Below are positions 16,664 through 23,619 of a stretch of 64,000 nucleotides of DNA, one piece after another. The stretch covers positions 139,962-203,961 of the forward strand of contig NZ_JACRSQ010000004.1 of assembly GCF_014384895.1 (NCBI RefSeq), written 5' to 3'. The stretch is from Bianquea renquensis (lineage in GTDB: Bacteria > Bacillota > Clostridia > Lachnospirales > Bianqueaceae). Position 1 is the first letter of the stretch. Every line of letters starts with the position of its first letter. The notes under the pieces were generated by a model, which was not told where the DNA came from, searched no databases, and saw only the letters and a list, made by a program, of their open reading frames with translations. Position numbers and translations under genes: made by a program.

Positions 16664-19600
16664 ATGAACAAGGGTAAAAAGTGGGGAAGCGTGTTGCTTT
16701 CCGCGGTATTGACATTAACCTCTGTTACGTCCCTATTTACTGGCGCCATTTATGCCGCCCCTGACGGGTATCAGATGGCGGAACTTGAACTGATAGACGG
16801 CGAAAATGTTCCGCTTGTTTCGGAAGCGGGGTCATTTGGGAGGCTATCAGGGGAGGAGGGGAGTGTCGTATACCATACAGATCCGGAAGGTGACTATATC
16901 AGATTGGTCCATGAGAACGGGAACGCCGACCTGACCCCTTCGCTGGGATATGTTTTTCCCGAGGGGACGGCGGAGTCTAAGGTGACGGTAGAGTATGACC
17001 TGCGGCTCGATACAGCGCTGAAAGTCAATGACAAATACCTGACAGCGGGCTTTGACAGCGCCATAAAGCCTTTTGGCTTCGATGGTTACGCGGCGCGCAC
17101 CTTGCTGAACCGGAACGGCATTTGTGTGGATGAGGGCGGAATGTGGTCGTTTGTGCCCACTGACTGCGAGGTGGACGAGGATGGAGACCTCCTTTCTGGC
17201 GTTTGGAACAGCTGGAAGATGGTTCTTGATATGACCAGTGGCAAATATCAGACGTATGTCAACGGTGTGTTGAAAGGCGAGGCGATCGCTGATACCAGCA
17301 ATGTAAAAAAGTTTATGCTCGGGTTTGGAAACTGGGGTGGAAATCCCGCGCTGACGTACAGCGTTAAGAATTTCCGGGTTTCATTTGAGGACAGCACGGC
17401 GTCCGGCGGAGATGTAGAAGAATGGGCTCCAGATCCCTTTACACAGGGAGACGCGTGGACAGCGCCGGAAAATGCAGAAGAGACATGGGTACTGAATGAT
17501 CAGATAGCCAATATGAGTGTTGGCGAATCGCTTCCCGCGTATTCCAGTGGAGAAGTAGGATTCAGCGTCTATGCCGTATCGGACAGCCCGGAGAACGATA
17601 CCCTTCAGGTCAAAGGCGAAGGCGACCAAAAATATGTGGAGATCAGCTATAGCGGCACAAAAGACCGCAATCCACAGCTGGTATTCAATTTGCCAAATAC
17701 TTACAAAGCTGGTACTGTATCTGTGGATTTTAAACTGTATATGAAACCGGGTTCGGCTATGCATTGGATGGAAGCTGTTCTTGGAGCCGATGCAGTCGGC
17801 ATCGATAACGGTGCTGCTTACGCTGGCAGACTGATTCTCGATGGAAATGGTTATGCCGAGGCATCAGGTGGCCCCTGGCTTTCCACCAAGCCCTTCCGCG
17901 CCGGCGGCTGGTACCGCTATGTCGTGACCATTGATGTAGGACTTCAGACGATGAACGTGAAAATATGGACGCCTCTGGATACGGAACCCTCCAGCTTTGA
18001 CTACACCCTTTCCCAAAAGCGAAATGTTTCTCAATTTGTTGTCAAACCGTACGCTCCTGGCAGCGGTGTTCTCTGCGTAAAAGACGTGGCGCTTAGCTAT
18101 GTTGCGCCGGATAGAACGCCGAGTCTGATGGCCCCGAAAGACGACACGTATATGGCCGATGTGAACCCCACTTTCACTTGGAGCAACACGGGTGCGGACA
18201 GCTATACTTTGGAAATCAGCAAAACCAGTGATTTTTCTGGGGATGTCATCCGCATAACGGGCCTTACCGATACCACATATACTCCGGAAACGCCGCTAGA
18301 AAGTTTCACTGAATATTATTGGAGAGTAACGGCTGTAACCGGAGGAGAAGAGCCTATTACCAGTGCGGAAACCTTTATGCTGACCACAGAGTCTGAGGAT
18401 ATCGAAGGCAACGTGTATTATGCGAAAAATTTTGGTTTGGTCGAAGGCATATTTAGCGAGGAGATTCCGGAAGAGAGAGCGATAGCACAGCATAACGCCG
18501 CTATTATTCAGAACCTTCTGGACAAAGCGGGCAAAAAGGGTGGCGGTACGGTTATCTTGCCGGAAGGTGACTTTTGTCTGTGCGGAGATTATACCACCTA
18601 TGATGCACGCATCCTCTATATCCGGTACGATAACGTCACCTTAACTGGACAGGGCAGAGATGAGAATGGCGTTTACAAGACCCGGCTGCACACCAACTCC
18701 AGACGGAGCGTGGACGAAAAAGTTTACCGCAACGGCGGTATTGTCATTGTCGGCACTCCTTTCGGATCGGAAAAAGCTAGAGAGAATATCGAAATTTCCC
18801 ACTTTGAGATGGACGGCGGACGCGGATATACCGGCCGCAGCGACTGGGGATTCGATCCCAACATCGACTGGGGATGGGATATTTCTCACCAGGGCATCGT
18901 TGTGTCCAAAGATGATCTGGTAACGAATGTTACCCTTGATGATCTCTATGTTCATAGCTATTCCGGCGAAACCCTCTATGTAGGAGGCAAGTCGGTTGGC
19001 TATCTGGAAGTCAAGAACTGTACGCTGGCCGATACGAACGCATCTTGCTTTAACTTGAACGCTAAGTATTTGAATGTCCATGATAACCAGTTCGGTTCTC
19101 CGGACGGCAGATGTCGATTCTGGATCGAATACTGCCCGCGGAAATGCTTAGTCGAGTATTCCTTTGACACATCTGTCATTCCGGAAGGGATTGAACCGGA
19201 TACAGCGTATTTCCGGAACAACAAGTTCTATAATTCGGTGAACGCGCATGGCATCGCCATCGCCCAGGGCGACTGTACAGAATATGCTATGTATTTCGAG
19301 AACAACGAGATTGACAATAGCCTGGATGAGAACAACAATGGTATTTTCCAGTTGGCTGGTGCTGTATATGGGCCCATCTATATTCGCAACAATACAATCC
19401 AAAATACTCATGGCCCGATTCTTGTATTCTCCTATGGCGGTGGAACGGTTGACGAAAACGGCGTTCCCAATGTCGACTGGGCAAAAAACAAGAATATTTA
19501 TCTGGAAAATAATACATGCGTGAATTTGGGCAGCCCCATTATCGATCTGATGGGCAGTTGGGGTGTGTGGGATCCCACATTAAATGATGGCGCAGGCGGT

Positions 19601-20623
19601 GTCGCCCCCTGGACACAGCCGGTAGAAAACCTGTATATTCGCAACAACTATTTTGAGGGAGCGGATCCGCAGAATAAGAGCATTGCAATCGGAAGTTTCT
19701 ATGATACCATTGAATCAGCCATCGAGCTGAACAACACGGAAGTTTCCGGTAATACTTTTAAAAACTGTCTGGCCCCCGAAGAGGTCAGAGCCTTCATCGG
19801 CAAAGTTCCGTTGTTTAAAGACAACACCTACAGTAACGTTACAGCGACTTCTTTAGGCGGCATTGCCAATCTGGACGGCAGCAGTGCAGAGCTGAAGCCT
19901 GTGTACGAGTATCTCACTCTTACTGCGTCGGAGGCAGTCAATCCAACCTTCCGCGTAGGAAAGAATGAGAATGGACAGAAAGTTACCATAACCGGAGGCG
20001 TGAAAACGAACCCTGTTACCTTTGTGAGAGGTGCGGAGAGCTATTTTGTTCCGGAAGAGTATCGCCTTGAAGAGGGGGATACCATCGTTTTTGTATATGA
20101 TGCGGAAAAGGCTATCTGGAATTTTGTTTCCTTCGAGAAGGCTTCTGAAGAAGAAAAGCCGCCTGCTGTTGATCCTGGCACAATGTACGAGATTACAGCG
20201 ACGGCGGGAGAGGGCGGTACGATTACTCCGGATGGCAAAATTACAGTTCCATCTGGCGGCGAAATCACCTATGTTATATCTGCCGAGAAAGGCTACCGGG
20301 TTGACAAGGTTATACTCGATGGAGAGAAAGAAGTAGAGCTTCTGGATGGCACCTATACCTTCTATGAAGTGAATCAGAATCATTCGATCCATGTGACCTT
20401 CATTAGGATTCACGATATTTCCGAAGAACCCACCGAAGGACCTACCGAAGGACCGACTGAAAGACCTACCAAAGAACCGACTGAAGGGCCTGGCGATGAG
20501 ACGACGCCTCCTCCTGCTACGGGAGATAGCAATGCTGGAAATATTTTTGCAGTTTTGTCAGCTCTTGCATTGGTGGCGATACTGTATCTTTCGCGGAAAA
20601 AGGTATCTGACTTTAGAGGGTAG
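16664..20623 (+). CDS. Secreted, wall-anchored beta-helix polysaccharide-degrading protein
   Basis: A 1319-aa surface protein starting at ATG 16664, 6 nt after AAGGAGG. Order along the chain: signal peptide (residues 1-31, cleavage near AIYA/APDG); two concanavalin/laminin-G-like domains (~60-235 and ~300-460); an Fn3-like domain (~490-575, TPSLMAPKDDTYMADVNPTF onward); a long right-handed beta-helix (~590-1090) with an entry motif GGTVILPEGDF and many Asn ladders (YIRNNTIQNT, YIRNNYFEG); a small repeat domain resembling InlB-B/bacterial-repeat modules (ITATAGEGGTITPDG); a spacer of PTEGPTE repeats; and a tail PPATGDS-hydrophobic segment-RKK. The last fits a variant sortase signal of the (S/P)PxTG kind. 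A lyase or hydrolase on an extracellular polysaccharide is likely. No catalytic residues were assigned. Confidence 0.8.
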   Translation: MNKGKKWGSVLLSAVLTLTSVTSLFTGAIYAAPDGYQMAELELIDGENVPLVSEAGSFGRLSGEEGSVVYHTDPEGDYIRLVHENGNADLTPSLGYVFPEGTAESKVTVEYDLRLDTALKVNDKYLTAGFDSAIKPFGFDGYAARTLLNRNGICVDEGGMWSFVPTDCEVDEDGDLLSGVWNSWKMVLDMTSGKYQTYVNGVLKGEAIADTSNVKKFMLGFGNWGGNPALTYSVKNFRVSFEDSTASGGDVEEWAPDPFTQGDAWTAPENAEETWVLNDQIANMSVGESLPAYSSGEVGFSVYAVSDSPENDTLQVKGEGDQKYVEISYSGTKDRNPQLVFNLPNTYKAGTVSVDFKLYMKPGSAMHWMEAVLGADAVGIDNGAAYAGRLILDGNGYAEASGGPWLSTKPFRAGGWYRYVVTIDVGLQTMNVKIWTPLDTEPSSFDYTLSQKRNVSQFVVKPYAPGSGVLCVKDVALSYVAPDRTPSLMAPKDDTYMADVNPTFTWSNTGADSYTLEISKTSDFSGDVIRITGLTDTTYTPETPLESFTEYYWRVTAVTGGEEPITSAETFMLTTESEDIEGNVYYAKNFGLVEGIFSEEIPEERAIAQHNAAIIQNLLDKAGKKGGGTVILPEGDFCLCGDYTTYDARILYIRYDNVTLTGQGRDENGVYKTRLHTNSRRSVDEKVYRNGGIVIVGTPFGSEKARENIEISHFEMDGGRGYTGRSDWGFDPNIDWGWDISHQGIVVSKDDLVTNVTLDDLYVHSYSGETLYVGGKSVGYLEVKNCTLADTNASCFNLNAKYLNVHDNQFGSPDGRCRFWIEYCPRKCLVEYSFDTSVIPEGIEPDTAYFRNNKFYNSVNAHGIAIAQGDCTEYAMYFENNEIDNSLDENNNGIFQLAGAVYGPIYIRNNTIQNTHGPILVFSYGGGTVDENGVPNVDWAKNKNIYLENNTCVNLGSPIIDLMGSWGVWDPTLNDGAGGVAPWTQPVENLYIRNNYFEGADPQNKSIAIGSFYDTIESAIELNNTEVSGNTFKNCLAPEEVRAFIGKVPLFKDNTYSNVTATSLGGIANLDGSSAELKPVYEYLTLTASEAVNPTFRVGKNENGQKVTITGGVKTNPVTFVRGAESYFVPEEYRLEEGDTIVFVYDAEKAIWNFVSFEKASEEEKPPAVDPGTMYEITATAGEGGTITPDGKITVPSGGEITYVISAEKGYRVDKVILDGEKEVELLDGTYTFYEVNQNHSIHVTFIRIHDISEEPTEGPTEGPTERPTKEPTEGPGDETTPPPATGDSNAGNIFAVLSALALVAILYLSRKKVSDFRG

Positions 20624-20629
20624 AAGAAT

Positions 20630-20662
20630 GGGGCTGTCGGGAAATAGACAGCCCCCTTTTTT
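20630..20662 (+). terminator. Intrinsic terminator after the wall-anchored protein
   Basis: GGGGCTGTC (20630-20638) pairs perfectly with GACAGCCCC (20647-20655), followed by a T run. A second small hairpin, AAGTT...AACTT followed by TTTTTT (about 20672-20694), lies just downstream and resembles the AGTTCGCG-type hairpin of the array at 21549. Confidence 0.9.
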
Positions 20663-20711
20663 GCCTATAGAAAGTTGGCGAAGCGAACTTTTTTGAGTAA
20701 CTAGAGGAGCT

Positions 20712-20787
20712 TTCCAGTATCTGCTGGAAAAGGAGACGATGACGGGGGAAAATTTGTCCAGATTTTGGAGGAAGAGATTTGACACGG
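20712..20787 (+). pseudogene. Decayed second copy of the ftsH 3' end
   Basis: These 76 bases match the end of ftsH at 94-170. There is a 37-base perfect core (20714-20750 versus 96-132), then one deleted base that breaks the frame, and a few substitutions, mostly C to T or A to G. The copy includes the ftsH stop and the first arm of the hairpin behind it, and weak similarity runs to about 20799. No ftsH sequence lies upstream, so it is a fragment. With the intact end at 1-165 it brackets the carbohydrate island as a direct repeat. Confidence 0.85.
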
Positions 20788-20860
20788 TGAAGTATGTCGA
20801 AAAAACGAATAAATAATGTCGAAATAAAGAAAAAATGTTAAAAAATTTTGAATAGAGGGG

Positions 20861-20889
20861 TTGCCAAATGATTCTGAATGTGATATTAT
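20861..20889 (+). promoter_or_regulatory. Sigma-A-type promoter of the candidate small RNA
   Basis: TTGCCA (20861-20866), 17-nt spacer, TATTAT (20884-20889). Transcription would start near 20896. No gene follows before the terminator at 20962-20988. Confidence 0.7.
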
Positions 20890-20895
20890 AATAAA

Positions 20896-20988
20896 TGTAA
20901 CCCCCCCATATTATTTTATTAAAGTTTTGCTACACCCAAAGAAATACCTTCTCCTTATAGTCGGCGTTCTAGAACGCCGCTTTTTTTT
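20896..20988 (+). ncRNA. Candidate small regulatory RNA (~93 nt) with C-rich anti-SD segments
   Basis: A well-spaced promoter lies directly upstream and a strong intrinsic terminator forms the 3' end; the segment between has no usable reading frame. The predicted transcript is largely unstructured except for the terminator. It carries two C-rich stretches, a run of seven C (20901-20907) and CCTTCTCCTTATA (20947-20959). The second is the reverse complement of a strong ribosome-binding site, a design seen in Firmicute small RNAs such as RsaE/RoxS. Bases 20949-20959 pair without mismatch with the SD region of the GH116 gene (10480-10490). It matches no RNA family I know. It could instead be a leader that attenuates the small frame at 21023. 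Confidence 0.55.
20962..20988 (+). terminator. Intrinsic terminator of the candidate small RNA
   Basis: An 18-base perfect palindrome, CGGCGTTCTAGAACGCCG (20962-20979), is followed by C and eight T. Confidence 0.9.
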
Positions 20989-21022
20989 ACCTTAGAAAAA
21001 GTCTGCCGAGAGGTGGATATAT

Positions 21023-21139
21023 ATGGGGAAAATTGGAATGCATAGAATGATGGATTTGGAAACATACTCTTTATATCCTTCTGAAAATTTCCAATTGTCT
21101 GGATTAGTGTATACAAAATTGAAAATAAGCGGTTGGTAA
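21023..21139 (+). CDS. Possible 38-residue small protein
   Basis: A short frame with a good SD (AGGTGG, 21011-21016, 6 nt before ATG 21023). The peptide starts MGKIGMHRMMDLETYSLYP and ends LKISGW; it has no signal peptide or membrane segment and is not recognised. It begins 35 nt after the small-RNA terminator and has no promoter of its own, so expression would need read-through. Part of its DNA (near 21043-21065) resembles 29000-29024. It may be chance or a remnant. Confidence 0.25.
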   Translation: MGKIGMHRMMDLETYSLYPSENFQLSGLVYTKLKISGW

Positions 21140-21154
21140 ATTTAAGAAAAAGGC

Positions 21155-21183
21155 TTGACTTTGGAATGGAAACATGCTATTAT
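21155..21183 (+). promoter_or_regulatory. Promoter of the first tRNA-Gln
   Basis: TTGACT (21155-21160), 17-nt spacer, TATTAT (21178-21183), ending 27 nt before the mature tRNA. Confidence 0.8.
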
Positions 21184-21210
21184 GGTTCCGCTGTCAAGAA
21201 GGACAGATAT

Positions 21211-21282
21211 TGGGTAGTCGCCAAGCGGTAAGGCACTGGACTCTGACTCCAGCATTCGTAGGTTCGAATCCTTCCTACCCAG
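21211..21282 (+). tRNA. tRNA-Gln (anticodon CUG), copy 1
   Basis: A 72-nt cloverleaf. The acceptor stem TGGGTAG/CTACCCA carries discriminator G at 21282. The anticodon stem CTGGA/TCCAG closes the loop CTCTGAC, giving anticodon CTG (codon CAG). The T-arm is GTAGG-TTCGAAT-CCTTC. CCA is not encoded. It is identical to the copy at 21424-21495. Confidence 0.95.
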
Positions 21283-21325
21283 TTTACAGAACTTTTTCCT
21301 GTGGGATGCCGGGAGGTGGACTGAT

Positions 21326-21349
21326 AAGTTCACGGGGCGCGAACTTTTT
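21326..21349 (+). terminator. Terminator-like hairpin after the first tRNA-Gln
   Basis: AAGTTC (21326-21331) pairs with GAACTT (21341-21346), followed by a T run. The sequence differs at only about three positions from the AGTTCGCG hairpin that forms the last part of each 83-bp repeat at 21549-22128. Confidence 0.6.
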
Positions 21350-21360
21350 ACAATTTTTTC

Positions 21361-21389
21361 TTGACAAGCCTTCGGACATATGATATGAT
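21361..21389 (+). promoter_or_regulatory. Promoter of the second tRNA-Gln
   Basis: Consensus TTGACA (21361-21366), 17-nt spacer, TATGAT (21384-21389), 34 nt before the tRNA. Confidence 0.85.
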
Positions 21390-21423
21390 AAATTTTGTCC
21401 GTTGGGAAGATTTTCTAAAATGA

Positions 21424-21495
21424 TGGGTAGTCGCCAAGCGGTAAGGCACTGGACTCTGACTCCAGCATTCGTAGGTTCGAATCCTTCCTACCCAG
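21424..21495 (+). tRNA. tRNA-Gln (anticodon CUG), copy 2
   Basis: Identical over all 72 nt to copy 1, with its own consensus promoter and its own strong terminator. Flanking sequences are unrelated to those of copy 1, so only the mature tRNA has been duplicated or kept identical by gene conversion. Confidence 0.95.
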
Positions 21496-21512
21496 TTCTT
21501 CATGGTGAGAGG

Positions 21513-21543
21513 TCCGGCTGTCATATGACGGCCGGATTTTTTT
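21513..21543 (+). terminator. Intrinsic terminator of the second tRNA-Gln
   Basis: TCCGGCTGTCAT (21513-21524) pairs with ATGACGGCCGGA (21525-21536) with one G-U pair, followed by seven T. Confidence 0.9.
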
Positions 21544-21548
21544 ATGTT

Positions 21549-22142
21549 AACCTTTTGGAATTCCGCCGCAAGGCGGACCAAATAGTGAAGAAGCGAAGGT
21601 TCTTCCAAAGTTCGCGGAACGCGAACTTTTAAACCTTTTGGAATTCCGCCGCGAGGCGGACCAAATAGTGAAGAAGCGAAGGTTCTTCCAAAGTTCGCGG
21701 AACGCGAACTTTTAAACCTTTTGGAATTCCGCCGTGAGGCGGACCAAATAGTGAAGAAGCGAAGGTTCTTCCAAAGTTCGCGGAACGCGAACTTTTAAAC
21801 CTTTTGGAATTCCGCCGCGAGGCGGACCAAATAGTGAAGAAGCGAAGGTTCTTCCAAAGTTCGCGGAACGCGAACTTTTAAACCTTTTGGAATTCCGCCG
21901 TGAGGCGGACCAAATAGTGAAGAAGCGAAGGTTCTTCCAAAGTTCGCGGAACGCGAACTTTTAAACCTTTTGGAATTCCGCCGCGAGGCGGACCAAATAG
22001 TGAAGAAGCGAAGGTTCTTCCAAAGTTCGCGGAACGCGAACTTTTAAACCTTTTGGAATTCCGCCGCAAGGCGGACCAAATAGTGAAGAAGCGAAGGTTC
22101 TTCCAAAGTTCGCGGAACGCGAACTTTTAACCTTTTGGAATT
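21549..22142 (+). repeat. Tandem array of seven 83-bp units, each with three hairpins
   Basis: Units begin at 21549, 21632, 21715, 21798, 21881, 21964 and 22047, and a 14-base start of an eighth lies at 22129-22142. Spacing is exactly 83, with 82 for the last. Each unit can form TCCGCC-GNRA-GGCGGA, GAAGAA/TTCTTC, and AGTTCGCG-GAA-CGCGAACT followed by TTTT. Units differ essentially only in the first loop: GCAA, GCGA, GTGA, GCGA, GTGA, GCGA, GCAA in order, all GNRA tetraloops. No gene is supported inside. The third hairpin resembles the terminator behind the first tRNA-Gln. The function is unknown; it may be an amplified terminator or REP-like element. Confidence 0.95.
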
Positions 22143-22181
22143 ATAGGAAACGGAACTGCAAGGCAAACGGACAGCCAAGGA

Positions 22182-22210
22182 TTGAAAAAATAAATCATAC
22201 ATGGTAGAAT
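22182..22210 (+). promoter_or_regulatory. Promoter of the TetR-family regulator gene
   Basis: TTGAAA (22182-22187), 17-nt spacer, TAGAAT (22205-22210), about 60 nt before the start codon. Confidence 0.65.
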
Positions 22211-22272
22211 AAGCTAACCTGTAAAAGATAGAGCGGACGTCGGGAATGGCTCCGCACGAAACGGAGGATCCT

Positions 22273-22845
22273 ATGCCATCATTTACGCGAAACGCCATCA
22301 TAGCGTCTTTTTTAAAGCTGCTCAACGAGCGGCCACTTCATAAGATTACCGTCAAAGACATTGTCGAGGACTGCGGGATCAACCGCAATTCCTTTTACTA
22401 TCATTTTGAGGATCTCCCGGCACTGGTGGAGACGATTGTCAAGGAAGATGCGGATAAAATTATGGAGGAGCATGCTTCAGCCGCCTCCCTGGAGGAGTGT
22501 TTGGATATCGCCATTGATTTTGCACTGAAGAATAAAAAGGCGATTCTCAATATCTATCACTCGGTGAATCGAGAAACCTATGATCGGTACCTGAACCGCG
22601 TGTGTGAGTATGTGGTGACGGAGTATGTGGATCTAGTCGCCAGAGAGTATGGGATTCAGGAGGAGGATAAGGCGATTATCATTAAATATTATAAATGCGA
22701 GCTGATTGGTCAGATTCTGGATTGGATGAAAGATGGAATGCGGTACGATATCGTCAAGCAATTCCACAGGATCTGTTCTTTATTTGAAGGTTCGACCCAA
22801 ATTGCCTTTCAGAGGAGTGCCGGACAAGCGGATTTTTTTCCATGA
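22273..22845 (+). CDS. TetR/AcrR-family transcriptional regulator
   Basis: A 190-aa one-component repressor. The N-terminal helix-turn-helix is clear (RNAIIASFLKLLNERPLHKI, then TVKDIVEDCGINRNSFYYHF), where NRNSFYYHF is the recognition helix. The C-terminal ligand domain resembles the DhaS-like branch (FALKNKKAILNIYHSVNRETYDRYL). ATG 22273 is chosen because GGAGG lies 5 nt upstream; the frame extends to 22246. It precedes a membrane operon by about 170 bp and is the likely regulator of it. A short hairpin with a T run (22925-22950) lies in the gap. Confidence 0.9.
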   Translation: MPSFTRNAIIASFLKLLNERPLHKITVKDIVEDCGINRNSFYYHFEDLPALVETIVKEDADKIMEEHASAASLEECLDIAIDFALKNKKAILNIYHSVNRETYDRYLNRVCEYVVTEYVDLVAREYGIQEEDKAIIIKYYKCELIGQILDWMKDGMRYDIVKQFHRICSLFEGSTQIAFQRSAGQADFFP

Positions 22846-23013
22846 CAGAGAGAGCTGTCTTTCAACAGATCTATTTTTAATTGCCATGATTGTGCAAAAT
22901 GGGTGAAATGCCTAAAAATTCCACACACCGTTCAAGGTGTCTATTTTTTTATGGAGAGAAAAGGAGTACACTGAAATCCCATCAAAGAAATGACACAGAA
23001 AGGAAGCGAAACC

Positions 23014-23619
23014 ATGCGTTCCACGAAATCCATACGAACCGCAAAGATTGGATCGATCATGATGGCGGCGGCGCTCTCTGGTATAGGGGTGATGCTGATC
23101 TTGTTTCCGGAGTTTTCCGCAACCACCCTGTGCTATGTGCTAGGCGGTCTGTTGACAGCCTACGGGATTATTAAAGTTGTCGGATATTTCTCCAAAGATC
23201 TGTACCGATTGGCATTTCAGTATGATCTAGCTTACGGCGCACTGCTGGCCGCTGTGGGACTGATCATGCTGTTACATCCAGAGGGGTTTATCGCGGTCCT
23301 CTACATTGTGATGGGAATCTTATTTCTCGCTGACGGCCTTTTCAAGACTCAAATGGCTATTGATGCAAAGCGCTTCGGCGTTGGGAAGTGGTGGCTGATC
23401 ATAGCGCTAGCCGCCCTGACGGGATTGGCGGGGCTGTTGCTGATCCTACGCCCTTTTGATGGCGCCAAAGCCGTCATGATCCTGCTGGGCATTTCACTCT
23501 TGGCAGAAGGGGTGTTGAGTATCAGTGTCGCGCTCTGCACGGTCAAAATCATTCGGCATCAGCAGCCGGATAGTATCGAAGCTATCTATACTGAAACCAA
23601 GGGGGATCAAGAAGTATGA
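23014..23619 (+). CDS. DUF308/HdeD-like membrane protein
   Basis: A 201-aa integral membrane protein with about six hydrophobic helices arranged as repeated pairs (IGSIMMAAALSGIGVMLILF, TTLCYVLGGLLTAYGIIKVV, GALLAAVGLIMLLHPEGF, VLYIVMGILFLADGLFK). This pattern marks the DUF308/HdeD group, whose molecular role in Firmicutes is unknown. AAGGAAG precedes ATG 23014 by 7 nt. Its stop overlaps the start of the MMPL gene in an ATGA junction, so the two are translationally coupled. Confidence 0.85.
   Translation: MRSTKSIRTAKIGSIMMAAALSGIGVMLILFPEFSATTLCYVLGGLLTAYGIIKVVGYFSKDLYRLAFQYDLAYGALLAAVGLIMLLHPEGFIAVLYIVMGILFLADGLFKTQMAIDAKRFGVGKWWLIIALAALTGLAGLLLILRPFDGAKAVMILLGISLLAEGVLSISVALCTVKIIRHQQPDSIEAIYTETKGDQEV

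Noticed and set aside
21549..22142. CRISPR array
   Set aside because: The 83-bp units abut each other with no unique spacers and no cas genes are present.
21402..22325. Reading frames on both strands across the 83-bp repeats and tRNA genes
   Set aside because: They are by-products of the repeat and of tRNA sequence and share no SD or protein-like composition.
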